DNA from: Hymenobacter sp. YIM 151858-1
GTDB taxonomy: Bacteria > Bacteroidota > Bacteroidia > Cytophagales > Hymenobacteraceae
Length of the DNA stretch: 64,000 bases
Assembly (NCBI RefSeq): GCF_025979705.1
Contig: NZ_CP110136.1
Coordinates: 3,968,001-4,032,000 of the forward strand
Direction of reading: 5' to 3'
In this document: one piece after another, positions 56,646-64,000 of the stretch
Layout: each line of letters opens with the position of its first letter
Numbering within the stretch: position 1 is the first letter of the stretch
Program-made: the position numbers and the translations under genes
Notes under the pieces: model-generated
The model's input: the letters and a program-made list of their open reading frames with translations, nothing else
Databases searched by the model: none
Told to the model about the DNA's origin: nothing

Positions 56646-57194
56646 ATGGCTCGACTAAAAGAGATTTATAATAAGGAGATTCGCCAGCAACTGCAGGAGA
56701 AATTCCAGTTTAAGAGCACCATGCAGGTGCCGCGCATTACTAAGATCTGCATCAACCGCGGTATTGGTAAAGCGGTAGCTGATAAAAAGCTCGTTGACAA
56801 CGGCGTAGAAGAGCTGACGACTATAACTGGTCAGAAAGCTGTTCCGACCATCGCTAAGCGTTCGGTATCGAACTTTAAGCTGCGCGAAGGTATGCCGATC
56901 GGTGCCCGCGTTACTTTGCGCGGTGAGCAGATGTACGAGTTCCTCGACCGTCTGCTGACGATAGCTCTGCCCCGCGTACGCGACTTCAAGGGCATCAGCG
57001 ATAAAGGCTTTGATGGGCGTGGTAATTACACGCTGGGCATCAAAGAGCAAATCATCTTCCCGGAAATTTCGATCGATAAGATTAAGGAAATCTCCGGTAT
57101 GGATATCACCTTCGTGACGACGGCTGAGAACGACGAGCAGAGCTACGAATTGCTCCGCGCCTTCGGTATGCCGTTCGCCAACGCCAAGAAATAA
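56646..57194 (+). CDS. rplE: Ribosomal protein L5
   Basis: The 182-residue 5S rRNA-binding protein shows the [17 protein letters not shown] start, [22 protein letters not shown], and [19 protein letters not shown] near the C-terminus. It precedes rpsN by eight bases. Confidence 0.98.
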   Translation: MARLKEIYNKEIRQQLQEKFQFKSTMQVPRITKICINRGIGKAVADKKLVDNGVEELTTITGQKAVPTIAKRSVSNFKLREGMPIGARVTLRGEQMYEFLDRLLTIALPRVRDFKGISDKGFDGRGNYTLGIKEQIIFPEISIDKIKEISGMDITFVTTAENDEQSYELLRAFGMPFANAKK

Positions 57195-57202
57195 GCTGAC
57201 TC

Positions 57203-57472
57203 ATGGCTAAAGAATCCATCAAAGCAAGAGAGCGGAAGCGCGAAGCCCTGGTAGCTCGTTTCGCTGAAAAGCGTAAAGCTCTGAAGGCTGCTGGCGACTA
57301 CGAAGCGCTGGACAAACTACCCCGCAACGCTTCGCCCGTACGTCTGCACAACCGCTGCAAACTAACCGGTCGTCCGCGTGGCTACATGCGCAAGTTTGGC
57401 ATCAGCCGCGTAACGTTCCGGGAAATGGCTTCGGCCGGCAAAATTCCCGGCGTAACAAAAGCCAGCTGGTAG
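57203..57472 (+). CDS. rpsN: Ribosomal protein S14 (zinc-free long form)
   Basis: The 89-residue protein is the long C-minus type: it has [20 protein letters not shown] but not the CX2C pairs of the short zinc-binding form. It is the last gene before the gap of about 810 bases that separates the first half of the spc genes from rpsH. Confidence 0.97.
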   Translation: MAKESIKARERKREALVARFAEKRKALKAAGDYEALDKLPRNASPVRLHNRCKLTGRPRGYMRKFGISRVTFREMASAGKIPGVTKASW

Positions 57473-57477
57473 TTCAC

Positions 57478-57565
57478 TACCGCAAGCAACGCTAAGCAAA
57501 ACTGCTCAGCTGGAACTCTCTCGGGAGTTTTGGCTGAGCAGTTTTGCTTAGCGTTGCTTGCGGTA
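57478..57565. repeat. Perfect 33-bp inverted repeat after rpsN
   Basis: Arms 57478-57510 and 57533-57565 are perfect reverse complements, with a loop that itself contains AACTC/GAGTT. There is no T-run after it. The 13-base word GGCTGAGCAGTTT from the right arm recurs at 57706-57718. It may stop transcription after rpsN, but its size suits a palindromic repeat element. Confidence 0.85.
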
Positions 57566-58073
57566 AGTCGGCACTTATGTTGCGTACATCCTTTAACTGC
57601 GTCTCCTACGTGTCGTATGGGTTGATTTATAAGAAAGCTTTGTACCTCGTTAAGGCAAACATTCAAGGCGCATCACATATAATGAATGTATGAATTTGAA
57701 AGTCAGGCTGAGCAGTTTCTGAACTATATCTGGAGGATCCGAGTTTCCGCACCTAGCTTGTTTAGGAATACTTAATAATGTCGAGCATAAGCGTGCTCCA
57801 GTTAAGTTTGCCTTGTCAGCTTTCGGCTTGGTCGTTGGGTTGTAAGTACTATCGATATTGTAACAACAAATAACTTTCATTTTACAAAGGCCCAAAGGCT
57901 ACACAGAGCTTTAGGCGGACATAGTTTTTGGGGAAGTCGTGTTGGCAACTCTTCCTATGAAGAAGAGACCTAGGCTGGTAATTAGTTTGATTAGAAGTTG
58001 CCTTGCTTGATTTCACTAGAACTTTGTACCAATTAAGCACTTACGTCTATTGCTTTTGTATTGAGCATAAGTG

Positions 58074-58081
58074 TATCTTTG
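58074..58081 (+). promoter_or_regulatory. Distal promoter of the rpsH operon (-7 element)
   Basis: TATCTTTG matches the -7 consensus; a TTG lies 21 bases upstream (58050-58052). It would give a leader of about 200 bases. Confidence 0.6.
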
Positions 58082-58238
58082 CAGCCCTAACGCTCTAGGG
58101 CAGTGGAGGACGCTCCACACATTTGGCAGGTTGCCACAAGAAACCATTGGCTGCGGCAGGAATGCTGTGGATGCCAAGTAGTCTTAACCGAGGATTTCGC
58201 CGTCATAGGTAGACTATACTATGGCTGCGAAATTTTCC

Positions 58239-58246
58239 TACCTTTG
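58239..58246 (+). promoter_or_regulatory. Proximal promoter of the rpsH operon (-7 element)
   Basis: TACCTTTG matches the -7 consensus and lies 39 bases before rpsH. No TTG is seen at the -33 distance. Confidence 0.55.
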
Positions 58247-58285
58247 CGGCTCCCTTAACCACGGGGTGCCCTTCTAAACATCCAA

Positions 58286-58684
58286 ATGAACACAGATCCG
58301 ATTGCCGACTACCTGACCCGGGTACGCAACGCCATCAAGGCCAACCACCGGGTAGTTGAGATTCCGGCCAACAAAATCAAAAAGGAAATCACGAAAGTAC
58401 TCTACGAGAAAGGGTACATTCAGAGCTACCGTTTTGATGACTCGGCAGTACAGGGCACGATCAAAATCGCGCTGAAGTACCACCCCGTGACGAAGAAGCC
58501 CGCCATCCAGAAGCTGGAGCGGATTAGCACCCCGGGCCTGCGCACGTACGCCCACGTTGAAAACCTGCCGCGCGTGCTGAGCGGTCTGGGCATTGCCATC
58601 CTGTCGACCTCGAAAGGGGTAATGACGGAGAAGGAAGCTCGCACCCAGAACGTAGGCGGCGAGGTGCTGTGCTACGTGTACTAA
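58286..58684 (+). CDS. rpsH: Ribosomal protein S8
   Basis: The 132-residue 16S-binding protein shows DPIADYLTRVRNAIKANH, then RISTPGLRTYAHVENLPRVL and GLGIAILSTSKGVMTEKEA. In E. coli S8 represses the spc operon; whether the long leader here plays that role is unknown. It opens the second half of the spc genes. Confidence 0.98.
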   Translation: MNTDPIADYLTRVRNAIKANHRVVEIPANKIKKEITKVLYEKGYIQSYRFDDSAVQGTIKIALKYHPVTKKPAIQKLERISTPGLRTYAHVENLPRVLSGLGIAILSTSKGVMTEKEARTQNVGGEVLCYVY

Positions 58685-58713
58685 GCTCAACGCAGCAGTA
58701 AACTCCCGACAAT

Positions 58714-59268
58714 ATGTCCCGCATTGGTAAACTCCCGATCAGCCTGCCCTCGGGCGTGCAGGTATCGGTTGATAACGACAACACCATCACGGTTAAGGGC
58801 CCCAAAGGGGAACTGAAAACCGCTGTCGACCGCGACATCACGGTACGCTCCGAAGATAACACCGTAGTCGTAGAACGTCCTACCGAGCAAAAGCGTCACA
58901 AGGCCATGCACGGCCTCTACCGCGCCCTGCTCAACAACATGGTAACCGGTGTGAGCACCGGCTACACGCACCAGCTGGAACTGGTGGGCGTAGGTTTCAA
59001 GGCTACCGCTACCGGCTCGACGCTGGAGTTGGCCCTGGGATACTCGCACAACATCTTCCTGGCGCTGCCGAAAGAAGTAACCGCCACGGCCGTTACCGAA
59101 AAAGGTAAGAACCCGATCATCACCCTGACCAGCATCGACAAGGAACTCATCGGCCAAGTAGCCGCTAAGATCCGTTCGCTGCGCAAGGTTGAGCCCTACA
59201 AAGGCAAAGGTGTGCGCTTCGTTGGTGAGCAGATTCGTCGTAAGGCTGGTAAGACTGCCTCGAAATAA
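58714..59268 (+). CDS. rplF: Ribosomal protein L6
   Basis: The 184-residue protein has two similar halves; the start SRIGKLPISLPSGVQVSVD and the second-domain RKVEPYKGKGVRFVGEQIRR are typical. It follows rpsH after 29 bases and precedes rplR by nine. Confidence 0.98.
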   Translation: MSRIGKLPISLPSGVQVSVDNDNTITVKGPKGELKTAVDRDITVRSEDNTVVVERPTEQKRHKAMHGLYRALLNNMVTGVSTGYTHQLELVGVGFKATATGSTLELALGYSHNIFLALPKEVTATAVTEKGKNPIITLTSIDKELIGQVAAKIRSLRKVEPYKGKGVRFVGEQIRRKAGKTASK

Positions 59269-59277
59269 CCGAGCATC

Positions 59278-59625
59278 ATGGCTTTTAATAAAACTGAGAG
59301 AAGACTCCGGATCAAGCGCCATATCCGCACGAAAGTGTCGGGTACCGCTGAGCGCCCCCGCCTGTCGGTGTTCCGCAGCAACAAGGGCATCTATGCCCAG
59401 ATTATCGACGACACGGCTGGCCGTACGCTGGTAGCTGCTTCGTCGAAGAACGTGACGGCTGGCGACTCGCCGGTAGCTACGGCTGCTGCCGTAGGCAAAG
59501 AGCTGGCCACGCGGGCCACGGCTGCCGGCATCACGTCGGTAGTATTCGACCGCTCGGGTTACCTCTACCACGGTCGTGTTAAATCATTGGCAGAAGGTGC
59601 CCGCGAAGGCGGCCTGAATTTCTAA
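59278..59625 (+). CDS. rplR: Ribosomal protein L18
   Basis: The 115-residue 5S rRNA-binding protein shows [36 protein letters not shown] and [20 protein letters not shown]. Length is standard. Confidence 0.98.
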   Translation: MAFNKTERRLRIKRHIRTKVSGTAERPRLSVFRSNKGIYAQIIDDTAGRTLVAASSKNVTAGDSPVATAAAVGKELATRATAAGITSVVFDRSGYLYHGRVKSLAEGAREGGLNF

Positions 59626-59631
59626 GCAGCT

Positions 59632-60150
59632 ATGCGCGAGCAAAATAAACCCACGGCGAAGACCACGGAGTCGGACCTAAAGGAAAAAGTAGTTGCCATC
59701 AACCGCGTAGCGAAGGTGGTAAAAGGTGGTCGTCGCTTTAGCTTCTCGGCCATCGTAGTAGTAGGTGACGGCGCTGGTACGGTAGGCTACGGCCTAGGCA
59801 AAGCCAACGAAGTTACGGACGCCATTGCTAAAGCCATTGACGATGCCAAGAAGAACCTGGTGAAGGTGCCGCTGTACAAGCACACTGTTCCTCACGTGAT
59901 GGAAGGCAAGTACTCTGGTGGCTACGTGCTGGTTCAGCCAGCTGCTGCTGGTACGGGCGTAATTGCCGGTGGTGCTATGCGTGCCGTGTTCGAAAGCGCC
60001 GGCATTAAAGACGTATTAGCTAAATCGAAAGGTTCGTCAAACCCCCACAACGTGGTTAAGGCTACTTTCGATGCCCTAAACAAGATGCGCGACCCGATGC
60101 AGATTGCACAGCAGCGCGGCATCTCTCTCGCCAAAGTATTCAACGGCTAA
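59632..60150 (+). CDS. rpsE: Ribosomal protein S5
   Basis: The 172-residue protein has [37 protein letters not shown] and the later [20 protein letters not shown]. It helps decoding fidelity. A GCCTAGGC word encodes Leu-Gly in the GLGKA motif. Confidence 0.98.
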   Translation: MREQNKPTAKTTESDLKEKVVAINRVAKVVKGGRRFSFSAIVVVGDGAGTVGYGLGKANEVTDAIAKAIDDAKKNLVKVPLYKHTVPHVMEGKYSGGYVLVQPAAAGTGVIAGGAMRAVFESAGIKDVLAKSKGSSNPHNVVKATFDALNKMRDPMQIAQQRGISLAKVFNG

Positions 60151-60156
60151 GCGACG

Positions 60157-60336
60157 ATGGCACGGATCCAAATCAAGCAAGTGCGCAGCATTATTGACCG
60201 CCCTGAGCGTCAGAAGCGCACCATGCAGGCCCTTGGCCTGAACAAGATCGGCGCAGTACGTGAGGTTGAAAATACCCCTGCTATTGCCGGCATGGTAGCC
60301 AAAGTTGGCCACCTGATTGAAGTAACCGAACTGTAG
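60157..60336 (+). CDS. rpmD: Ribosomal protein L30
   Basis: A 59-residue protein starting ARIQIKQVRSIIDRPERQKR and containing TMQALGLNKIGAVREVENTP, the L30 fold. It is small and easily missed but lies exactly between rpsE and rplO, its normal place; six bases separate it from rpsE. Confidence 0.96.
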   Translation: MARIQIKQVRSIIDRPERQKRTMQALGLNKIGAVREVENTPAIAGMVAKVGHLIEVTEL

Positions 60337-60350
60337 ACCTTACCTACATC

Positions 60351-60797
60351 ATGAATCTCAGCAATCTTAAGCCCGCTGAAGGCTCGGTACGCAATAACAA
60401 GCGTCTGGGCCGTGGTGAAGGCTCGACCCGTGGCGGTACTTCGACGCGTGGCCACAAGGGCGCCAAGTCGCGTTCGGGCTTCTCTAAGAAGATCGGCTTC
60501 GAAGGCGGCCAAATGCCCCTGCAGCGCCGTGTACCGAAGTTTGGCTTCAAGAACATCAACCGCGTAGAGTATAAGGGCATCAACCTTGATGTACTCCAGG
60601 CACTGAACGAGAAATCGTCGGCAGCTACGATGGATGTTGCTTACTTCGTTCAACACGGTCTGGTGTCGAAAAACGCCAAGATCAAAGTTCTCGGCCGTGG
60701 CGAATTGACCGCTGCTGTAGAAGTACACGCTCATGCTTTCTCCCAATCGGCTATTGAAGCCATTGAGAAGGCAGGTGGCAAAGCTGTGACCCTGTAA
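60351..60797 (+). CDS. rplO: Ribosomal protein L15
   Basis: The 148-residue protein has the glycine/arginine-rich N-terminus (NKRLGRGEGSTRGGTSTRGH, then KSRSGFSKKIGFEGGQMPLQ) and a C-terminal alpha/beta part. It lies 17 bases before secY. Confidence 0.98.
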   Translation: MNLSNLKPAEGSVRNNKRLGRGEGSTRGGTSTRGHKGAKSRSGFSKKIGFEGGQMPLQRRVPKFGFKNINRVEYKGINLDVLQALNEKSSAATMDVAYFVQHGLVSKNAKIKVLGRGELTAAVEVHAHAFSQSAIEAIEKAGGKAVTL

Positions 60798-60814
60798 GTT
60801 CAAGCACGCCGGCG

Positions 60815-62131
60815 ATGAACAAGTTTATCACGACGATTAAGAACATTTTTGCGATTGAGGATCTGCGTACGCGGATTCTCAATACGCTTTTTTTCATCGC
60901 CATTTACCGGCTGGGTTCTTACGTTGTGCTGCCGGGCGTTGATCCGTCCCGTCTCGACAATAAGTCGGGCGGGATTTTCGGCATACTCGATACCCTGCTT
61001 GGTGGTGCGTTCAGTCACGCATCGATCTTCGCTTTGGGGATCATGCCTTATATCTCTGCTTCGATCGTATTGCAACTGCTAACAATTGCAGTGCCTTACT
61101 TTCAGAAATTGCAGAAGGAGGGAGAGTCTGGACGCAAAAAGATCAACCAATACACGCGCTTGCTCACAATTCCTATTGTGATGGCACAGTCTATTGGCTT
61201 TATCGCCACCATCAATCAGGATGCGCTCGTCAATCCGGGAATGTTCTTCACGGTTTCGACGATGATAATTCTCACCGCTGGCACACTCTTTTGTATGTGG
61301 CTCGGTGAAAAAATCACTGATAAAGGAATTGGCAACGGTATTTCCATGATCATTATGATCGGTATCGTTTCCCGTTTTCCTGGCGCCATTCTGGGTGAGG
61401 CTGCAGCCAAGGGCATGCGCGGCTCATTGATTTTCCTGATTGAGCTTGCTGTCCTGTTCTTTGTTGTGATGGGTGTTATCATCCTAACGCAGGCAGTTCG
61501 GCGCATACCTGTTCAATATGCCAAGCAAGTAGGCGGTGTTAGCCAGCTCAATGCTCAACGCCAGTTCATTCCTCTCAAGGTGAATGCAGCGGGGGTAATG
61601 CCGATCATCTTTGCTCAATCATTGATGTTCATTCCTGCTATCGTTGCTTCAGCTTGGCAACAGGACAGCGAAACAGCGACGTACATCGGTCAAAAGTTTT
61701 CGGACTATACCTCCTGGCAGTACAATCTGGTGTTCGGAATTCTAATAGTTCTGTTCACTTATTTCTATACTGCCATCAGCGTAAATCCGAAACAAATAGC
61801 CGACGATTTGAAGCGTAGTGGCGGTTTTGTCCCGGGTGTGAAGCCAGGCGACGCTACCTCTGAATACATCGACGAGGTGTTAACGCACATTACTCTTCCT
61901 GGTGCGCTGGCATTGGCTCTGATAGCAATCTTTCCGGCTATTGCATTGCTGTTTGGAGTTACTCGCCCCTTCTCTGCTTTTTACGGTGGCACTTCTCTTA
62001 TCATCATGGTAGGTGTTGTGCTTGATACCATGAATCAGATAGAAAGCTATTTGCTCATGCGTCACTATGATGGTATGATGAAGACTGGCAAGCTGAAAGG
62101 TCGCACGCAAAACATTGCGTTGGCTTCCTAA
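60815..62131 (+). CDS. secY: Preprotein translocase subunit SecY
   Basis: The 438-residue channel protein has ten membrane helices, starting IRTRIL-like (LRTRILNTLFFIAIYRLGSY), with GIMPYISASIVLQLL, the plug region and the cytoplasmic loop VRRIPVQYAKQ. Codon bias is weaker than in the ribosomal genes around it. It works with the SecE encoded at 31736. Confidence 0.98.
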   Translation: MNKFITTIKNIFAIEDLRTRILNTLFFIAIYRLGSYVVLPGVDPSRLDNKSGGIFGILDTLLGGAFSHASIFALGIMPYISASIVLQLLTIAVPYFQKLQKEGESGRKKINQYTRLLTIPIVMAQSIGFIATINQDALVNPGMFFTVSTMIILTAGTLFCMWLGEKITDKGIGNGISMIIMIGIVSRFPGAILGEAAAKGMRGSLIFLIELAVLFFVVMGVIILTQAVRRIPVQYAKQVGGVSQLNAQRQFIPLKVNAAGVMPIIFAQSLMFIPAIVASAWQQDSETATYIGQKFSDYTSWQYNLVFGILIVLFTYFYTAISVNPKQIADDLKRSGGFVPGVKPGDATSEYIDEVLTHITLPGALALALIAIFPAIALLFGVTRPFSAFYGGTSLIIMVGVVLDTMNQIESYLLMRHYDGMMKTGKLKGRTQNIALAS

Positions 62132-62133
62132 GC

Positions 62134-62940
62134 ATGATACTCTACAAGACCGAAGAGGAAATTGAAATGATTCGAGCCAGCGCTGATGTGCTGGCTCGAA
62201 CTCATGGAGAAATTGCGGGCATGATCCGCGAAGGAATTACTACGCGCGAACTTGACCGTCGCGCCGAAGAGTTCATTCGGGACCATGGCGCGCTACCTTC
62301 ATTTAAGGGGTACAATGACTTCCCGTTTAGCTTGTGCATCTCGCCGAACTCGGTGGTGGTGCACGGCTTTCCTGGCGACCATGTGCTCAAAAGTGGCGAT
62401 GTTATCTCGGTAGACTGTGGCGTAAAGCTTAACGGTTATCATAGTGACAGCGCTTACACCTACCCGGTAGGGGAGGTTAAACCGGAAGTAACGGCTCTGC
62501 TCGAAGCCACCAAGCAATCATTGTATGAGGGCATAGAGCAGGCAGTAGCTGGCAACCGAATGGGTGATGTTGGCTACGCTATCCAGAACTACGTTGAAAA
62601 GCGCGGCTTTTCGGTGGTAAGGGAACTTGTAGGACACGGCATTGGTAAGAGCCTGCACGAGCGTCCGGAAGTCCCTAACTACGGCAAACGTGGGGCTGGC
62701 CTGAAACTGCAGAGCGGCCTGGTTATCGCGATTGAACCAATGGTGAATCTAGGAACCAAGTTTGTGGTGCAGGAAAAGGACGGCTGGACAATCCGGACCA
62801 AAGACCGGCAACCCTCGGCGCACTTCGAGCATACCGTGGTGGTTCGCCAAAACAAAGCGGAGATTTTAACCTCTTTCGCATACATAGAAAAAGCGTTACA
62901 GCAGACCTCGCAGCCTTATGGCCAAACAATCATCGATTGA
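62134..62940 (+). CDS. map: Methionine aminopeptidase, type I
   Basis: The 268-residue metalloenzyme removes the initiator Met. The five metal ligands are visible: Asp in ISVDCGV, Asp in YHSDSAYT, His in LVGHGIG, Glu in IAIEPMV and Glu in AHFEHTV. It starts three bases after secY and its last 23 bases overlap infA. Confidence 0.97.
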   Translation: MILYKTEEEIEMIRASADVLARTHGEIAGMIREGITTRELDRRAEEFIRDHGALPSFKGYNDFPFSLCISPNSVVVHGFPGDHVLKSGDVISVDCGVKLNGYHSDSAYTYPVGEVKPEVTALLEATKQSLYEGIEQAVAGNRMGDVGYAIQNYVEKRGFSVVRELVGHGIGKSLHERPEVPNYGKRGAGLKLQSGLVIAIEPMVNLGTKFVVQEKDGWTIRTKDRQPSAHFEHTVVVRQNKAEILTSFAYIEKALQQTSQPYGQTIID

Positions 62941-63136
62941 GCAGGACGGTACCATCCTGGAAGCTTTGTCAAACGCCATGTTTCGTGTGGAACTGGAAAA
63001 CGGGCACCAGGTAATTGCGCACATTTCCGGTAAAATGCGCATGCACTACATCAAGATTCTGCCTGGCGATAAGGTGAAGCTCGAAATGTCGCCCTACGAT
63101 TTGTCGAAGGGCCGAATAGTTTACCGTTACAAATAA
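62918..63136 (+). CDS. infA: Translation initiation factor IF-1
   Basis: The 72-residue OB-fold factor shows [40 protein letters not shown] and the end GRIVYRYK. The ATG at 62918 is required for the full family length, so the gene overlaps map by 23 bases, suggesting translational coupling. Confidence 0.96.
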   Translation: MAKQSSIEQDGTILEALSNAMFRVELENGHQVIAHISGKMRMHYIKILPGDKVKLEMSPYDLSKGRIVYRYK

Positions 63137-63145
63137 ACCCCGGAC

Positions 63146-63262
63146 ATGAAAGTCAAAGCATCGGTTAAAAAGCGCAGCGCCGACTGCAAAGTGATCCGCC
63201 GTAAAGGGAAGCTTTACGTGATCAACAAGAAGAACCCCCGCTACAAGCAGCGTCAGGGTTAA
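63146..63262 (+). CDS. rpmJ: Ribosomal protein L36 (zinc-free form)
   Basis: The 38-residue protein starts [20 protein letters not shown] and ends YKQRQG. Of the four zinc ligands of the E. coli form only Cys14 remains; positions 11, 27 and 33 are Ser, Asn and Tyr. It is too short for most gene finders but sits in its usual place between infA and rpsM. Confidence 0.95.
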   Translation: MKVKASVKKRSADCKVIRRKGKLYVINKKNPRYKQRQG

Positions 63263-63284
63263 GCAACACAAGCAATAGAAGAAC

Positions 63285-63662
63285 ATGGCACGTATTGCAG
63301 GGGTAGATATCCCGGACAAAAAGCGCGGCGAAATCGCCCTTACCTACATCTTTGGCATCGGTCGTTCGTCGGCTGCCGCTATCCTTACGAAAGCAGGTAT
63401 TGACCTGAACAAGAAGGTAAGCGAGTGGACGGAAGCTGAGTCGGGTGAGATTCGTAGCATCATTGCTGCGGAGTACAAGACCGAAGGTGTGCTGCGCTCG
63501 GAAGTACAGCTCAACATCAAGCGTCTGATGGATATCGGTTGCTACCGTGGCCTCCGTCACCGCAAAGGGCTGCCGGTTCGGGGTCAGCGTACGAAGAACA
63601 ATTCGCGCACCCGCAAAGGCAAACGGAAGACCGTTGCCGGCAAGAAGAAGGCTACCAAATAA
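63285..63662 (+). CDS. rpsM: Ribosomal protein S13
   Basis: The 125-residue protein has [33 protein letters not shown] and the C-terminal [20 protein letters not shown] with a basic tail. It contacts the P-site tRNA. About 80 bases separate it from rpsK. Confidence 0.98.
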   Translation: MARIAGVDIPDKKRGEIALTYIFGIGRSSAAAILTKAGIDLNKKVSEWTEAESGEIRSIIAAEYKTEGVLRSEVQLNIKRLMDIGCYRGLRHRKGLPVRGQRTKNNSRTRKGKRKTVAGKKKATK

Positions 63663-63741
63663 ATTTTAGCGGAAATCGGCAGCGGGCCTTCTCATTAATC
63701 CACTGCTGCCAACACCTTCCGCTCTTTTTTGCGATAACCAA

Positions 63742-64000
63742 ATGGCACAAAAAAGAAAAGACAAAGCCAAGAAGCGCATCGTCCAGGTTGAAGCAACCGG
63801 TCAGGTGCACATCAAGGCTTCGTTCAACAACATCATCATCTCGGTTACGAACAACAACGGCCAGGTGATTTCGTGGGCTTCGGCCGGCAAAATGGGTTTC
63901 CGCGGTTCTAAAAAGAACACTCCCTATGCTGCCCAAACCGCTGCTCAGGACTGCGGTAAAGTAGCCTACGACCTAGGCATGCGCAAGTGCGAGGTATTCG
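63742..64000 (+). CDS. rpsK: Ribosomal protein S11, 3' end cut by window
   Basis: The first 86 codons are present: [39 protein letters not shown] and [20 protein letters not shown] are S11 signatures. The gene runs off the right edge. rpsD, rpoA and rplQ would be expected next. A CCTAGGC word encodes Leu-Gly at 63972. Confidence 0.97.
   Translation, partial: MAQKRKDKAKKRIVQVEATGQVHIKASFNNIIISVTNNNGQVISWASAGKMGFRGSKKNTPYAAQTAAQDCGKVAYDLGMRKCEVF

Larger units (their letters stand above)
57566..58285 (+). other. AT-rich gene-free gap within the spc operon, with rpsH leader
   Basis: This region of about 720 bases is clearly richer in A+T than its surroundings and holds no open frame with a family signal. 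Two exact -7 elements lie in its last quarter (58074 and 58239). Between them are small hairpins: GCCCTA/TAGGGC (58084-58101), GTGGAG/CTCCAC (58103-58118) and TTGGCA/TGCCAA (58123-58128 with 58172-58177) closing two inner stems. They could be part of a structured leader or a small RNA. I recognise no Rfam family. Confidence 0.5.

Noticed and set aside
57650-57895. Possible 81-residue minus-strand protein in the rpsN-rpsH gap
   Set aside because: No family pattern, no start region and unbiased codons; more likely chance in AT-rich DNA.
58084-58177. 6S RNA, SRP RNA or tmRNA in the rpsN-rpsH gap
   Set aside because: The hairpins do not show the conserved GNAR-type loop of SRP RNA, the large open bubble of 6S RNA or a tRNA-like end; kept only as an undefined structured region.

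Overview
The window reads as a chromosomal segment of a GC-rich Bacteroidota, most likely Hymenobacter or a close relative. The reasons are promoters of the Bacteroidota form (TTG, about 19 bases, TAnnTTTG), very few Shine-Dalgarno sites, families typical of the phylum (DUF3467, DUF5074/BtuG-like lipoprotein, NHL/SdrB-like secreted protein, HMA-AraC regulator, short SecE, zinc-free S14 and L36), and GC-rich third codon positions. The genus is an inference. I see no CRISPR array, no transposase, no rRNA operon and no prophage.

Left part (1-30000), accessory and housekeeping genes. It opens with the 5' 828 codons of a large secreted NHL-propeller protein that runs off the left edge. Next come a DUF2383 protein, tRNA-Gly(CCC), a GNAT acetyltransferase, an alpha/beta-hydrolase lipoprotein, a B12-binding radical SAM protein, and an HMA-AraC regulator with a small membrane protein. 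A vitamin B12 uptake unit follows (cobalamin riboswitch, BtuB-like TonB receptor, BtuG-like propeller lipoprotein). After it lie an alkyladenine glycosylase, a THUMP-like methyltransferase and ahcY, then a lipid-A-core/O-antigen trio (GT2, GT9, O-antigen ligase), an ECF sigma/zinc anti-sigma pair leading into gmk-nadD, a convergent pyrH-frr group with a biotinyl carrier protein, and an M1 aminopeptidase.

Right part (29700-64000), the translation and transcription superoperons. The order is tRNA-Tyr-Gly-Thr-tuf; tRNA-Trp-secE-nusG-rplKAJL-rpoB-rpoC; a small interlude (DUF3467, methyltransferase, one small unknown protein); rpsL-rpsG-fusA-rpsJ; a second O-antigen ligase; then rplC through rpsN, a gene-poor gap of about 810 bases, and rpsH through rpsK (cut by the right edge). 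Relative to the usual contiguous layout, the cluster is split by terminators and extra DNA at rpoB/rpoC, rpsJ/rplC and rpsN/rpsH. Each of the latter two breaks is followed by a TAnnTTTG promoter.

The most striking window-wide signal is a short directional DNA word, CCTAGGT, most often CCCTAGGT. By eye I count 66 CCTAGG sites, 61 of which have the extra T on one strand, far above chance. It occurs in genes (almost always as a Leu-Gly codon pair CTA-GGN) and more densely between genes. It behaves like a DNA-level motif such as an uptake, recombination or chromosome-organisation signal. Other unexplained structure includes several long perfect inverted repeats (one lying in frame inside a radical SAM gene), an RGG-type tail on ribosomal protein S3, and several genes whose ATG lies 4-5 bases after a -7 promoter element, suggesting leaderless mRNAs.
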